64,000 nucleotides of DNA from Zobellella endophytica (GTDB lineage Bacteria; Pseudomonadota; Gammaproteobacteria; Enterobacterales; Aeromonadaceae), in the NCBI RefSeq assembly GCF_003012775.1, contig NZ_PXYG01000001.1, forward strand, positions 372,001-436,000. The letters are read 5' to 3'. The notes below the pieces were generated by a model, which did not search any database, was not told the origin of the DNA, and saw only the letters and a program-made list of their open reading frames with translations. Position numbers and translations under genes: made by a program. Of the stretch, positions 46,344 through 55,408 are shown piece after piece. How positions within the stretch are numbered: position 1 is the first letter of the stretch; every line of letters begins with the position of its first letter.

Positions 46344-47024
46344 ATGTCTGAACTCGCTCCCGTCATCACCGTCGATGGCCCGGGTGGAGCCGGCAAGGGA
46401 ACACTTTGTCAGTTGCTGGCCGAAAAACTGGAATGGCATTTGCTGGACTCCGGCGCCATCTACCGCGTGCTGGCGCTGGCGGCACTGCATCACAATGTGG
46501 CGCTGGGCGATGAGAGCGGCCTGATGCCCCTGGCCGCCCACCTGGATGTACAGTTCCCGGTGGTCGATGGCCACATCAAGACCATACTGGAAGGGGAGGA
46601 TGTCTCCCGTTCCATCCGCACCGAGCAGGTGGGTGAAGCTGCCAGCAAAGTGGCGGCCTTTCCCCGGGTGCGCGAGGCGCTGCTGCGGCGCCAGCGGGCC
46701 TTTCGGGTCAAACCCGGGTTGATTGCCGACGGGCGGGACATGGGTACAGTGGTGTTCCCCGACGCACAGGTCAAGATCTTCCTCGATGCCAGTGCCGAGG
46801 AAAGGGCGAACAGACGGCTTAAGCAGTTGCAAGACAAGGGCTTTGATGTTAGTTTTGACCGCCTTTTAAGCGATATTCAGGCGCGTGACGATCGGGACAG
46901 AAACCGGAGCGTAGCGCCCCTAAAAGCAGCCAACGATGCGTTGGTTATCGACTCGACCGCCCTGTCCATCACCGAGGTGCTGGACAAAGTGCTGAGTCAT
47001 ACTAAGGTTATGCTTGGTCGCTGA
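46344..47024 (+). CDS. cmk: Cytidylate kinase
   Basis: A 226-residue CMP/dCMP kinase. The P-loop is [41 protein letters not shown] and [34 protein letters not shown] are family segments that bind the nucleotide and form the lid. Length equals that of E. coli Cmk (227). It lies upstream of rpsA, the standard proteobacterial pairing. Confidence 0.97.
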   Translation: MSELAPVITVDGPGGAGKGTLCQLLAEKLEWHLLDSGAIYRVLALAALHHNVALGDESGLMPLAAHLDVQFPVVDGHIKTILEGEDVSRSIRTEQVGEAASKVAAFPRVREALLRRQRAFRVKPGLIADGRDMGTVVFPDAQVKIFLDASAEERANRRLKQLQDKGFDVSFDRLLSDIQARDDRDRNRSVAPLKAANDALVIDSTALSITEVLDKVLSHTKVMLGR

Positions 47025-47132
47025 TGCGATTTGGCAATGCCAGCCTTATGGAAGAGGCAGGCCAATGTTAATCACCCCACCGGTGCCGGATTGCCCTGTG
47101 GATGTTCAACTTTAAAAGTGTATCCATTAAAC

Positions 47133-48803
47133 ATGACCGAATCTTTTGCTCAACTCTTTGAAGAGTCTCTGAAAGAACTGGAAACCCGTCCGGGTTCCAT
47201 CGTTAAAGGTACTGTGGTTGCCATTGAGAACGGTATCGTTCTGGTTGACGCAGGCCTGAAGTCCGAATCTGCCATTCCTGCCGAGCAGTTCAAGAACGCC
47301 CAGGGCGAGCTGGAAATCAGCGTTGGCGATACCGTTGACGTGGCGCTGGACGCAGTGGAAGACGGCTTCGGCGAGACTCTGCTTTCCCGCGAAAAAGCCA
47401 AGCGTCACGAAGCCTGGCTGCAACTGGAAAAGGCCTACGAAGATCAGGAAACCGTTGTTGGTGTCATCAACGGCAAGGTCAAAGGCGGTTTCACCGTAGA
47501 AGTGAACAGCATCCGTGCCTTCCTGCCCGGCTCTCTGGTCGACGTGCGTCCGGTACGCGACACCCTGCACCTGGAAGGCAAAGAGCTTGAGTTCAAAGTG
47601 ATCAAGCTGGATCAGAAGCGCAACAACGTAGTGGTTTCACGCCGTGCCGTGATCGAAACCGAAAACAGCGTTGAGCGCGAGCAGCTGCTCGAAAACCTGC
47701 AGGAAGGCCAGGAAGTCAAGGGTATCGTCAAGAACCTGACCGACTACGGTGCTTTCGTGGACCTGGGCGGCGTAGACGGTCTGTTGCACATCACCGACAT
47801 GGCCTGGAAGCGCGTCAAGCATCCGTCCGAGATCGTGAATGTCGGCGACGAAATCAACGTCAAGGTGCTGAAATTCGACCGTGAGCGCACCCGTGTGTCT
47901 CTGGGCCTGAAGCAGCTGGGCGAAGATCCGTGGGTCGATATCGCCAACCGTTACCCGGAAGGCACCCGTCTGTCCGGCCGCGTGACCAACCTGACCGACT
48001 ACGGCTGCTTCGTTGAAATCGAAGAAGGCGTCGAAGGCCTGGTACACGTGTCCGAAATGGACTGGACCAACAAGAACATCCACCCGTCCAAAGTGGTTTC
48101 CGTTGGCGACAGCGTAGATGTGATGGTACTGGACATCGACGAAGAACGTCGTCGTATCTCCCTGGGCCTGAAACAGTGCAAGTCCAACCCCTGGCAGCTG
48201 TTTGCAGAAACCCACAACAAGGGTGACCGTGTTTCCGGCAAGATCAAATCCATCACCGACTTCGGTATCTTCATCGGTCTGGACGGCGGCATCGACGGTC
48301 TGGTTCACCTGTCCGACATCTCTTGGAACGCCAACGGTGATGAAGCCGTACGCGAATTCAAGAAGGGCGACGAGATCGAAGCCGTGGTGCTGCAAGTCGA
48401 TCCCGAGCGCGAGCGCATCAGCCTGGGCGTGAAGCAAATTGACGAAGATCCTTTCAATAAGTACCTGTCAGATAACAAGAAAGGTGCTATCGTTAAGGGT
48501 ACCATCACCGCCGTTGACGCCAAGGGTGCCGTGGTAGATCTGGAAGAAGGCGTGGAAGGTTACATCCGCGTTGCCGACATCTCCCGCGACCGCATCGAAG
48601 ACGCTTCCACCGTGCTGAGCGTGGGCGAAGAAGTCGAAGCGCGTTTCATGGGTGTTGATCGCAAGAACCGTACCGTCAGCCTGTCTATCCGTGCGAAAGA
48701 CGAAGCTGAAGAGAAAGCCGTAATGGATAACCTGAACCAGCAACAAGAAGAAGTTGGTTTGAGTGCCATGGCCGAAGCTTTCAAGGCTGCGAAAGGCGAA
48801 TAA
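47133..48803 (+). CDS. rpsA: 30S ribosomal protein S1
   Basis: A 556-residue S1 with six OB-fold repeats; the later ones show the hallmark [54 protein letters not shown] and [26 protein letters not shown]. It binds mRNA leaders and helps translation initiation. The ATG at 47133 gives [21 protein letters not shown] as in E. coli (557 residues). No Shine-Dalgarno sequence precedes it, as in E. coli, where the leader is read and autoregulated by S1 itself. Its codon use is more AT-rich at third positions than neighbours, as expected for very high expression. Confidence 0.98.
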   Translation: MTESFAQLFEESLKELETRPGSIVKGTVVAIENGIVLVDAGLKSESAIPAEQFKNAQGELEISVGDTVDVALDAVEDGFGETLLSREKAKRHEAWLQLEKAYEDQETVVGVINGKVKGGFTVEVNSIRAFLPGSLVDVRPVRDTLHLEGKELEFKVIKLDQKRNNVVVSRRAVIETENSVEREQLLENLQEGQEVKGIVKNLTDYGAFVDLGGVDGLLHITDMAWKRVKHPSEIVNVGDEINVKVLKFDRERTRVSLGLKQLGEDPWVDIANRYPEGTRLSGRVTNLTDYGCFVEIEEGVEGLVHVSEMDWTNKNIHPSKVVSVGDSVDVMVLDIDEERRRISLGLKQCKSNPWQLFAETHNKGDRVSGKIKSITDFGIFIGLDGGIDGLVHLSDISWNANGDEAVREFKKGDEIEAVVLQVDPERERISLGVKQIDEDPFNKYLSDNKKGAIVKGTITAVDAKGAVVDLEEGVEGYIRVADISRDRIEDASTVLSVGEEVEARFMGVDRKNRTVSLSIRAKDEAEEKAVMDNLNQQQEEVGLSAMAEAFKAAKGE

Positions 48804-48816
48804 GCCTGTCCGAATT

Positions 48817-48847
48817 CAAAAGGGGGCCTTCGCGCCCCCTTTTTGTT
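48817..48847 (+). terminator. Terminator between rpsA and ihfB
   Basis: AAAAGGGGGC-CTTCGC-GCCCCCTTTTTG is a strong GC stem with flanking A and T runs, 14 bases after the rpsA stop. ihfB then needs readthrough or its own promoter. Confidence 0.9.
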
Positions 48848-48869
48848 TGGTGCAGAGGAGCAAGACAGC

Positions 48870-49151
48870 ATGACAAAATCTGATCTGATTGAGCGACTGG
48901 CAGAGCAATACAACCACCTTTCCGCCAAGGAAGTTGAAAACGCCATCAAGGAAATTCTTGAACAGATGGCGACCTCTCTGCAAACCGGTGATCGTATCGA
49001 AATCCGCGGTTTCGGTAGTTTCTCGCTGCATTACCGTGCGCCTCGTCAGGGCCGTAACCCCAAGACCGGTGAACGCGTCGAGTTGACCGGCAAGTATGTG
49101 CCGCACTTCAAACCGGGCAAGGAATTGCGTGAACGGGTCAACCCCGATTAA
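48870..49151 (+). CDS. ihfB: Integration host factor subunit beta
   Basis: A 93-residue HU/IHF-family DNA-bending protein that pairs with IhfA. The start [30 protein letters not shown] is typical of IhfB, and the DNA-binding arm carries the conserved Pro in [16 protein letters not shown]. The ATG at 48870 follows GAGGAG. It sits after rpsA as in E. coli; ihfA is not in this window. Confidence 0.97.
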   Translation: MTKSDLIERLAEQYNHLSAKEVENAIKEILEQMATSLQTGDRIEIRGFGSFSLHYRAPRQGRNPKTGERVELTGKYVPHFKPGKELRERVNPD

Positions 49152-49261
49152 TACCAATACTGTATGCGTCCGATATCACTTTTCATGGTAACCCGGCTGG
49201 CGACGGCCGTGTTTTTCCGGGATAATGCCAACACGCTAAATCAGGAAGTTGAGAGGGGAAG

Positions 49262-49549
49262 GTGAAAATTATTCTTGGCCTGGTGATCCTGGCAATCTTA
49301 TTTGGTGTGGGCCTGACCCTGGGCTCGCAAAACGATCAGTTGATACATGTTAACTATTTGCTGGCGCAAGGGGATTTCCGTCTTTCGTCCCTGCTCGCGG
49401 TGGTGTTTGTCGCCGGCTTTCTGCTCGGCTGGTTGGTGTTCGGCTTGGTCATGTTGCGTCTCAAGATGAACAACAGCGGCCTGCGCAAGAAGGTAGAACG
49501 TCAGCATAGGGAATTGGAAGAACTCAGGGCTTTGCCTGTTAAGGATTGA
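49262..49549 (+). CDS. lapA: Lipopolysaccharide assembly protein LapA
   Basis: A 95-residue inner-membrane protein of the LapA/YciS (DUF1049) family. Two hydrophobic helices (KIILGLVILAILFGVGLTLGSQND and LLAVVFVAGFLLGWLVFGLVML) are followed by a basic coiled-coil tail (LRKKVERQHRELEEL). LapA works with LapB in controlling LPS synthesis through FtsH and LpxC. The start is a GTG at 49262 behind GAGGGGAAG; an ATG is absent. lapB starts 8 bases after its stop. Confidence 0.92.
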   Translation: MKIILGLVILAILFGVGLTLGSQNDQLIHVNYLLAQGDFRLSSLLAVVFVAGFLLGWLVFGLVMLRLKMNNSGLRKKVERQHRELEELRALPVKD

Positions 49550-49557
49550 CGAGCCCG

Positions 49558-50727
49558 ATGCTGGAATTGCTGTTTCTGCTGCTACCGGTGGCCGCTGCCT
49601 ACGGCTGGTATATGGGGCGCAGGGGAGTCCGGCAGGATGTTCAGAAACAATCCAATAATTTCTCCCGGCAATATGTTGCCGGGTTGAATTTTTTACTGTC
49701 CGATGAGCCGGACAAGGCCGTCGACCTTTTTATTCAATTGCTGCAGGTCGACAGTGAAACCATCGAAACCCACCTGGCCCTCGGTAATCTGTTCCGCTCC
49801 CGCGGCGAGCTCGACAGGGCCATCCGTATTCACCAGAACCTGATCGCCCGCCCCAATCTGTTGCTGGAGCAGCGTCACCTGGCGATGCTGGAGCTGGCCC
49901 GTGACTTTCTGGCGGCCGGTCTGCTGGATAGGGCCGAGCATATCCTGGCCGAACTGAAAGACGATCCGGATTATGAAGAAGAGGCTCTCGGCCAGTTGAT
50001 GCAGATATATCAGCAATTGCGCGACTGGGAAAAGGCCATCGTGGTTGCCGAGCGGCTGAAGAAGCGCCAGGGTGTCAAGGCGATGACACCCATGGGGCAC
50101 TTCTACTGTGAACTGGCCGAGCAGAAATGGCGCCAGCAGGATATCAAAGCGGCTATCCATCATTTCAAGAAAGCCCTCAAGGCTGATCCCGGTTGTGTCC
50201 GGGCCAATATTCGTTTGGGGGCTCTTTATATTGCCCAGACCCAGTGGTCACCGGCGGTTCATTGTCTGATGCAGGTCACCGAGCAGGATCCGGATTTTAT
50301 CAGCGAGGTCCTGCCCGACTTGCAGCGCTGCTATCGGGAGCTGGGTAAGGACGGCGACTTTATTCGCCGGCTCGAGCAGTGGGTTACCCAGGACAGCGGT
50401 GCCAGCGTGGTGCTGATGCTGGCCGATCGGATCAGCGAAACCCAGGGGACGCTCGGTGCCGAGCAACTGGTACTGACGCAATTGCAGCGCCATCCTACCA
50501 TGAAGGGCTTTTACCGGCTGATGTCTTACCATGCGGCCAATGCGGAGCAGGGGCGGGCGAGAGAAAGCCTGGAAATGCTCAAGGCGCTGGTGGCGGAACA
50601 AATAAAGGCCAAGCCTAGCCATCGCTGCGGCCAGTGTGGCTTCTCGACACATACGTTATTCTGGCAGTGCCCTTCCTGTAAGCAGTGGGGCAGCATAAAA
50701 CCGGTGCGCGGCCTCGATGGGGAATAG
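49558..50727 (+). CDS. lapB: Lipopolysaccharide assembly protein LapB
   Basis: A 389-residue TPR protein (formerly YciM) that promotes FtsH-dependent degradation of LpxC. An N-terminal membrane anchor (LELLFLLLPVAAAYGWYMGRRG) is followed by about nine TPR-like helical repeats and a C-terminal rubredoxin-type zinc domain, CGQCGFSTHTLFWQCPSCKQWG, with C-x2-C..C-x2-C. The ATG at 49558 aligns exactly with the E. coli start; a TTG at 49546 is less likely. Confidence 0.96.
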   Translation: MLELLFLLLPVAAAYGWYMGRRGVRQDVQKQSNNFSRQYVAGLNFLLSDEPDKAVDLFIQLLQVDSETIETHLALGNLFRSRGELDRAIRIHQNLIARPNLLLEQRHLAMLELARDFLAAGLLDRAEHILAELKDDPDYEEEALGQLMQIYQQLRDWEKAIVVAERLKKRQGVKAMTPMGHFYCELAEQKWRQQDIKAAIHHFKKALKADPGCVRANIRLGALYIAQTQWSPAVHCLMQVTEQDPDFISEVLPDLQRCYRELGKDGDFIRRLEQWVTQDSGASVVLMLADRISETQGTLGAEQLVLTQLQRHPTMKGFYRLMSYHAANAEQGRARESLEMLKALVAEQIKAKPSHRCGQCGFSTHTLFWQCPSCKQWGSIKPVRGLDGE

Positions 50728-50861
50728 TTTCACAACCGGGATCAGGGATTCGGGACTGGGGAGCGAAGCTGGCACCGCAGACTCCGCCGGTGATAATGGC
50801 TTGTCTTTTGTCCCAGCCCTAATTCCTCGAAATATGTAATAAAAGAATTAAAAGGTAACCT

Positions 50862-51575
50862 ATGCAAGATTCAAGAAACCATGATCCCAAGATCCTCATT
50901 GCACTCGACTTCGCCGATCGGCAAGAGGCCATGGCGCTTGTTGCCAAGCTGGATCCCAGCTGCTGCCGGCTGAAGATCGGCAAGGAAATGTTCACCCTGT
51001 TCGGTCCGGAGTTTGTTCGTTCGCTGGTGAATGCCGGCTTCGACGTCTTCCTCGATCTGAAATTCCACGATATTCCGAATACTGTGGCCAAGGCGGTGGC
51101 CGCCGCGGCCGAACTGGGGGTATGGATGGTCAATGTCCACGCCAGCGGCGGCCCGCGGATGATGCAGGCGGCCCGGGAAGCCCTCCGGCCCTACGGTGAC
51201 AAGGCGCCTTTGCTGATAGCGGTCACGGTGCTGACCAGCATGACCGGCGAAGAGCTGCACCAGGTCGGTGTGTTGCGTTCGCCGGCGGAGCAGGTACTGG
51301 CGCTGGCCCGGCTGACCCGGGATTCGGGGCTGGACGGGGTGGTCTGCTCGGCACAGGAGGCCAGCCTGCTGAAAGCGGAGTTGGGCCCCGACTTCAAGCT
51401 GGTAACTCCGGGTATACGCCCCGCCGGCAGCGATGCCGGCGATCAGCGTCGTATCATGACACCGGAGCAGGCACTGGCCGCCGGCAGCGACTACCTGGTC
51501 ATCGGCCGGCCCATTACCCAAGCGGCGGATCCCGCAGCGGTGCTGGCCGATATCAACGGCTCCCTCGCCTGTTGA
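50862..51575 (+). CDS. pyrF: Orotidine 5'-phosphate decarboxylase
   Basis: A 237-residue TIM-barrel enzyme that makes UMP. The catalytic Lys/Asp array is in [18 protein letters not shown], and the phosphate-binding segments are [25 protein letters not shown] and [11 protein letters not shown]. It follows lapAB as in E. coli, but yciH, the usual next gene, is elsewhere in this window (9573-9890). Confidence 0.97.
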   Translation: MQDSRNHDPKILIALDFADRQEAMALVAKLDPSCCRLKIGKEMFTLFGPEFVRSLVNAGFDVFLDLKFHDIPNTVAKAVAAAAELGVWMVNVHASGGPRMMQAAREALRPYGDKAPLLIAVTVLTSMTGEELHQVGVLRSPAEQVLALARLTRDSGLDGVVCSAQEASLLKAELGPDFKLVTPGIRPAGSDAGDQRRIMTPEQALAAGSDYLVIGRPITQAADPAAVLADINGSLAC

Positions 51576-51585
51576 CCATCAGTGT

Positions 51586-51622
51586 CCCGCAGGCCCGACG
51601 ACATGGGCCTGCGGGCTATTTT
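51586..51622 (+). terminator. Rho-independent terminator of pyrF
   Basis: CCCGCAGGCCC-GACGACAT-GGGCCTGCGGG is an 11-bp perfect stem followed by CTATTTT, beginning 10 bases after the pyrF stop. Confidence 0.85.
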
Positions 51623-51633
51623 GTCCGTCTCGC

Positions 51634-51861
51634 ATGAGCCTATCGATAATGACCGAGTCCGCCGAGCTGCTGTCTATCGTTCGCCAACCCATGCCTTTTG
51701 GTAAGTACAAGGGCATGGCATTGTTGAGGCTGCCCATGGCCTACCTGTGTTGGCTGGAGCGCAAAGGCTGGCCGGCGGGCTCGCTGGGAGAGCGCCTGGC
51801 CCTGGTGTACGAACTGAAGTTGAATGGCCTCGACCAGGGGCTTTACCCGTTGTTGGAATAG
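51634..51861 (+). CDS. DUF3820 family protein
   Basis: A 75-residue protein matching the small DUF3820 family: MPFGKYKGMALLRLPMAYLCWLERKGWPAGSLGERLALVYELKLNGL contains the family signature FGKYKG..L..LP..YL.W. Function is unknown; the Pfam name refers to a proposed quorum-sensing-regulated virulence factor, which the sequence cannot confirm. An ATG at 51649 is an alternative start. The 320 bases that follow, up to hns, contain only the hns terminator that I can identify. Confidence 0.8.
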   Translation: MSLSIMTESAELLSIVRQPMPFGKYKGMALLRLPMAYLCWLERKGWPAGSLGERLALVYELKLNGLDQGLYPLLE

Positions 51862-52142
51862 CCCTGGCGATAACGACCGATATGCGGTCCAGTCAGTGCG
51901 TCCGCTCATTGTATCGAGTGATCTACCATTCGAAACGGCTATTCATCATCACGGCCTAAAATCAATTTGAACGACGGGTCAATTCCGCCTTTTTCCATCA
52001 TTTATTGCTGAGGGCAGAGGCGGACCAATGAGGCGGCTCAGGAAGGACATAGCAACCGAATGATTTGCCGTGGGTATCGGCGAGTACTCTCCGGGAGGGC
52101 TTGAATGAGGAGATAACGGCGGACGAATTGAAAGTGCTCTGG

Positions 52143-52170
52143 AAAAAAATCAGGGCCTGGCGGCCCTGAC
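52143..52170 (-). terminator. Rho-independent terminator of hns
   Basis: On the minus strand, GGTCAGGGCC-GCCA-GGCCCTGATTTTTTT forms an 8-9-bp stem with a seven-T run, 14 bases beyond the hns stop. Confidence 0.92.
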
Positions 52171-52183
52171 CAGTATTTACAGT

Positions 52184-52588
52184 TTACTTGATGAGAAACT
52201 CATCGATATTGGCGCCATTGTCCAGTGCCTTCTGGATAACGGCAGGCTTGCGGCCCTGGCCGGTCCAGGTCTTGTATTCACCGTTTTCATCGGTGTAGGC
52301 ATATTTGGCCGGGCGCTTGCTGCGGCCTGCGGCGGATTTCTTGCTCGGTTCGGCCAGCTCGGCCAGCTCATTGATATCGATACCGTCGGCGGCCAGCATA
52401 TTGACGTATTCTTTCAGCTTGCGTTCGTGTTCTGCAGCAGCAGCGCGTTCTTCGGCTTCGGATTCACGACGCTCTTCGACGACAGACGTTAATTTGGCCA
52501 ACCCTTCTTCCAGTTGCTCCAGAGTCAGTTCACGAGCGGCGGCGCGCAAGCTACGGATATTGAGCAGAGTTTTCAGGAATTCGGTCAT
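52184..52588 (-). CDS. hns: H-NS family nucleoid-structuring protein
   Basis: A 134-residue H-NS. The N-terminal oligomerization region ([41 protein letters not shown]) and a charged coiled coil lead to the C-terminal DNA-binding domain with [24 protein letters not shown], whose QGR loop inserts into the minor groove of AT-rich DNA. The ATG at 52588 follows AGGTGA and gives the family length. It has a very AT-rich upstream region (52620-52980), which suits autorepression. In E. coli hns lies beside tdk; here lysW is between them. Confidence 0.95.
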   Translation of the reverse strand: MTEFLKTLLNIRSLRAAARELTLEQLEEGLAKLTSVVEERRESEAEERAAAAEHERKLKEYVNMLAADGIDINELAELAEPSKKSAAGRSKRPAKYAYTDENGEYKTWTGQGRKPAVIQKALDNGANIDEFLIK

Positions 52589-52957
52589 TGAGTTCACCTG
52601 TGGTGTCATTTAGTTTTGTTTTAAGATGTTTTAAATTTACAACGTCCTTTTTGATGTGGCAAGTCAATTAATGTAAACAAAATTAAAAATGTTCTATTCT
52701 TAATATTATGCTAGCCGGGTGGGGGTTAATTGTTGCATTGCATTTTGCAAGTGTGGTCGCTTAATAAGAATTTTACCAGATTAAAGCCATGGCGCCGGGC
52801 ACAGCCTTCATGTAATACCCTATTGGTCAATTCGTATTTTTAACAGTTTTTTGTGAACCGACCAGCATTTATTAATGGTGGTTCCAAATAGTTGATCCCG
52901 TATTCGACACTGGCCCCCGGGGGATGGCAGTTAACCAAAAATTTACAGTTTAATCTG

Positions 52958-52985
52958 TTGATTTTCGCTCACCTGTCAGTAAAAT
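52958..52985 (+). promoter_or_regulatory. Sigma-70 promoter of lysW
   Basis: TTGATT (52958-52963) and TAAAAT (52980-52985) are spaced by 16 bases and predict a start near 52992, exactly at the 5' edge of the riboswitch aptamer. The AT-rich DNA before it, shared with the hns upstream region, otherwise shows no gene. Confidence 0.7.
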
Positions 52986-52988
52986 CCT

Positions 52989-53168
52989 CCAGCTTACCTG
53001 CGTAGAGGTGCATATCTCATCAGTAAGCCAGCTCAGGGTGATGCCGTTTATCCTGGTGGAAAGGGAGGTGTGCCGAAGTCGTGTCGCTTACTCCGGCTGC
53101 CCGGCTGGGATCGGTTCCGAAAGGGCCGATACTGTCATGAATATCGTTTCATGGTGCGCTACTGCTGG
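52989..53168 (+). ncRNA. Lysine riboswitch (L box) upstream of lysW
   Basis: The leader shows the lysine aptamer landmarks in order: CCAGC..GTAGAGGTGC (P1 5' side, 52989-53011), ATCAGTAA, GGTGATGCC, AAGGGAGGTGTGCCGAAG (about 53066-53083), GGCTGCCCGGCTGGG, a CCGAAAGG hairpin loop, ACTGTCATGAATATCGTTTCATGGTG, and CTACTGCTGG closing P1 (to 53168). A hairpin GGCA..TGCC follows and no poly-U terminator is seen, so control of translation is more likely than attenuation. Confidence 0.92.
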
Positions 53169-53242
53169 GGAATGAAAGGCAATATTGTTATGAGTGCCTG
53201 CTCCTGGCGGTTAATCTTGAACAGTCAAATTCAGGCATTGTC

Positions 53243-54796
53243 ATGGAATCACATCCTTTTATCCAAACCTTCTGGTCTCTGTTGCCTCCGCTGCTGGCTA
53301 TCGTGCTGGCTATTCTGAGCCGGCGGGTATTGTTCTCCCTTGGCCTCGGTATCGTCCTGGGTTCTTTGCTGCTGCAGCAATTCAATCCGCTTGCCGTCGT
53401 CACCCATCTGTCGTCGAGTATCGGCTCCCTGTTCTGGTCAGATAATGCCATTAACGAGTGGAATGTGAACATCCTGCTGTTTCTGCTGCTGTTGGGGTGC
53501 ATGATCAGCATGCTCAGCCGGGTTGGTGCCACCCTGGCCTTTGCCGAATGGGCGCAGGCTCGCATCAAAACGCGGCGACAAGCCAAGATGATGACCGGGT
53601 TGCTGGTGTTTATCTTCTTTATTGATGATTATTTCCATAGCCTTTCCGTGGGCACCATCTGTCGGCCGGTTACCGACAGGTTTCATATCTCCCGGGCCAA
53701 GCTTGCCTATCTGCTCGATTCAACGGCGGCCCCCATTTGCGTATTGATGCCGGTGTCGTCCTGGGGTGCTTATATTATCGCCCTGATCGGCGGTGTTCTG
53801 GCCAGTTATCAGTTGACCGGGCAAAGTGCATTCAGCGCCTTTATCACCATGGCCGGCATGAACTTCTACGCCATTTTCACCCTGCTGATGGTGTTGTTGG
53901 TGATCCGCGGAGGCTGGGATCTGGGAGCCATGGACCGCCATGAGCGGATGGCGATGCAAGGGGAGTTGTTCGATCGCGCCAAGGGAACACCGCCCGGGGT
54001 GGCCGACAGCGCGACCCGTGCCGGCCATGTCAGCGATTTGTTGCTGTCGATTGGCGCCCTGACGCTGGTGACGGTGGTGTCGCTGCTGCTGACCGGTGCC
54101 CAGGTACTGACCGCGAATGGGGCGACCTTTACTCTGCTGGCGGCTCTTGAGAACACCAACGTGGGTCGTTCCCTGGTGCTGGGTGGCAGCGCCGGCGTGC
54201 TGATGTGCGTTTTCGCCATGCTCCGCCACAAGGCGAAAGCCGCGGCCTGGGGACATGCCCTAAAAGTGGGCGTGAAAGGCATGGCTCCGGCCATTTACAT
54301 CTTGCTGTTCGCCTGGACCATCGCCGGTATGATTTCCGAGCTGGAAACCGGCAAGTACCTGGCTTCCCTGATGCAGCAGAGCATGCCGTTGTTCCTGTTG
54401 CCGGCCATTCTGTTCCTGCTGGCCGGGCTGATGGCCTTTGCCACCGGAACCAGCTGGGGCACCTTCGGCGTCATGCTGCCGATCGCGGCCGACATGACCA
54501 TGGCCATCGATGCCGGGCTCCTGCTGCCCGGCATGTCGGCGGTGATGGCCGGTGCCGTCTTCGGGGATCACTGTTCGCCGATTTCGGATACCACCATACT
54601 TTCCTCCACCGGGGCCTCCTGCCACCATATCGATCACGTCATCACCCAGTTGCCTTATGCGTTGTCCATTGCCCTGGTGAGTGTCGCAGGTTACCTGGCG
54701 CTCGGTTTCACCGCCTCCCTGACGGCCGGCTTTGTGGCGGCGGCGATGTGCTTTATGCTGGTGCTGGCCCTCTGGGCCTGGCAACAGAGAGGCTGA
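53243..54796 (+). CDS. lysW: LysW-type NhaC-superfamily transporter, probable lysine uptake
   Basis: A 517-residue polytopic membrane protein of the NhaC Na+/H+ antiporter superfamily, with about a dozen helices and conserved segments FFIDDYFHSLSVGTICRPVTDRF, LDSTAAPICVLMPVSSWGAYI, FATGTSWGTFGVMLPIA and GAVFGDHCSPISDTTILSSTGASCHHIDHV. NhaC-family members preceded by a lysine riboswitch were predicted by comparative genomics to be lysine transporters (LysW); the riboswitch here supports the same assignment. Na+/H+ antiport is the alternative. The ATG at 53243 is preceded by a weak CAGG ribosome site, in keeping with riboswitch control. Confidence 0.82.
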   Translation: MESHPFIQTFWSLLPPLLAIVLAILSRRVLFSLGLGIVLGSLLLQQFNPLAVVTHLSSSIGSLFWSDNAINEWNVNILLFLLLLGCMISMLSRVGATLAFAEWAQARIKTRRQAKMMTGLLVFIFFIDDYFHSLSVGTICRPVTDRFHISRAKLAYLLDSTAAPICVLMPVSSWGAYIIALIGGVLASYQLTGQSAFSAFITMAGMNFYAIFTLLMVLLVIRGGWDLGAMDRHERMAMQGELFDRAKGTPPGVADSATRAGHVSDLLLSIGALTLVTVVSLLLTGAQVLTANGATFTLLAALENTNVGRSLVLGGSAGVLMCVFAMLRHKAKAAAWGHALKVGVKGMAPAIYILLFAWTIAGMISELETGKYLASLMQQSMPLFLLPAILFLLAGLMAFATGTSWGTFGVMLPIAADMTMAIDAGLLLPGMSAVMAGAVFGDHCSPISDTTILSSTGASCHHIDHVITQLPYALSIALVSVAGYLALGFTASLTAGFVAAAMCFMLVLALWAWQQRG

Positions 54797-54802
54797 GCAA
54801 CG

Positions 54803-55384
54803 ATGGCGTCACTGCACTATAAATACGCGGCCATGAACTCGGGCAAGTCGACCCAGCTTATCCAGGCGCATTTCAACTACCGGGAGCGGGGGCTGAGCCC
54901 CTATGCCCTGACGCCACGGCTGGACACCCGTGCCGGGGTGGGGATGATCAAGGCCCGGGTCGGGCTGCAGCTGGAGGTGGACACCTTTTCCCGGGACTGT
55001 GATCTCTTCATGCTGGTCAGCGACCGGCTGGCGCAGTACAAGACCGATGTGCTGATCCTGGATGAAGCCCAGTTCCTGATCCGGGAGCAGGTATACCAGC
55101 TGGCCCGGGTGGTGGATGAGCTGGATATTCCGGTGATGGCCTATGGTCTGAAAACCGATTTTCGCGGCGAGCTGTTCGAAGGGGCCTACTACCTGTTGTG
55201 TCTGGCCGACAAGCAGGAAGAGCTGAAAACCATCTGCTGGTGCGGCAACAAGGCGCACATGAATGCCCGCCTGGGCGCCGATGGCACCGTGTTGCGGGAG
55301 GGGGATCAGATTGAAATCGGCGGCAACGAGCGCTATGTGGCGTTGTGCCGCCGGCATTACATGCAGGGCAGGGTCAGGGGCTGA
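54803..55384 (+). CDS. tdk: Thymidine kinase
   Basis: A 193-residue type II thymidine kinase that salvages thymidine. It has the P-loop YAAMNSGKSTQLIQAHFNYRERG, the Walker B-like DVLILDEAQFL, the lasso segment GLKTDFRGELFEGA and zinc ligands in ICWCGNKAHMNAR and CRRHY. It begins 6 bases after lysW and may be cotranscribed with it. Length is close to E. coli Tdk (205). Confidence 0.96.
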   Translation: MASLHYKYAAMNSGKSTQLIQAHFNYRERGLSPYALTPRLDTRAGVGMIKARVGLQLEVDTFSRDCDLFMLVSDRLAQYKTDVLILDEAQFLIREQVYQLARVVDELDIPVMAYGLKTDFRGELFEGAYYLLCLADKQEELKTICWCGNKAHMNARLGADGTVLREGDQIEIGGNERYVALCRRHYMQGRVRG

Positions 55385-55408
55385 ACGAACACCGCAGGGG
55401 GCCGCGGC

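Noticed and set aside
53070-53318. 82-codon frame in the lysW leader
   Set aside because: It lies inside the lysine riboswitch and runs into lysW in another frame; no ribosome site or homology.
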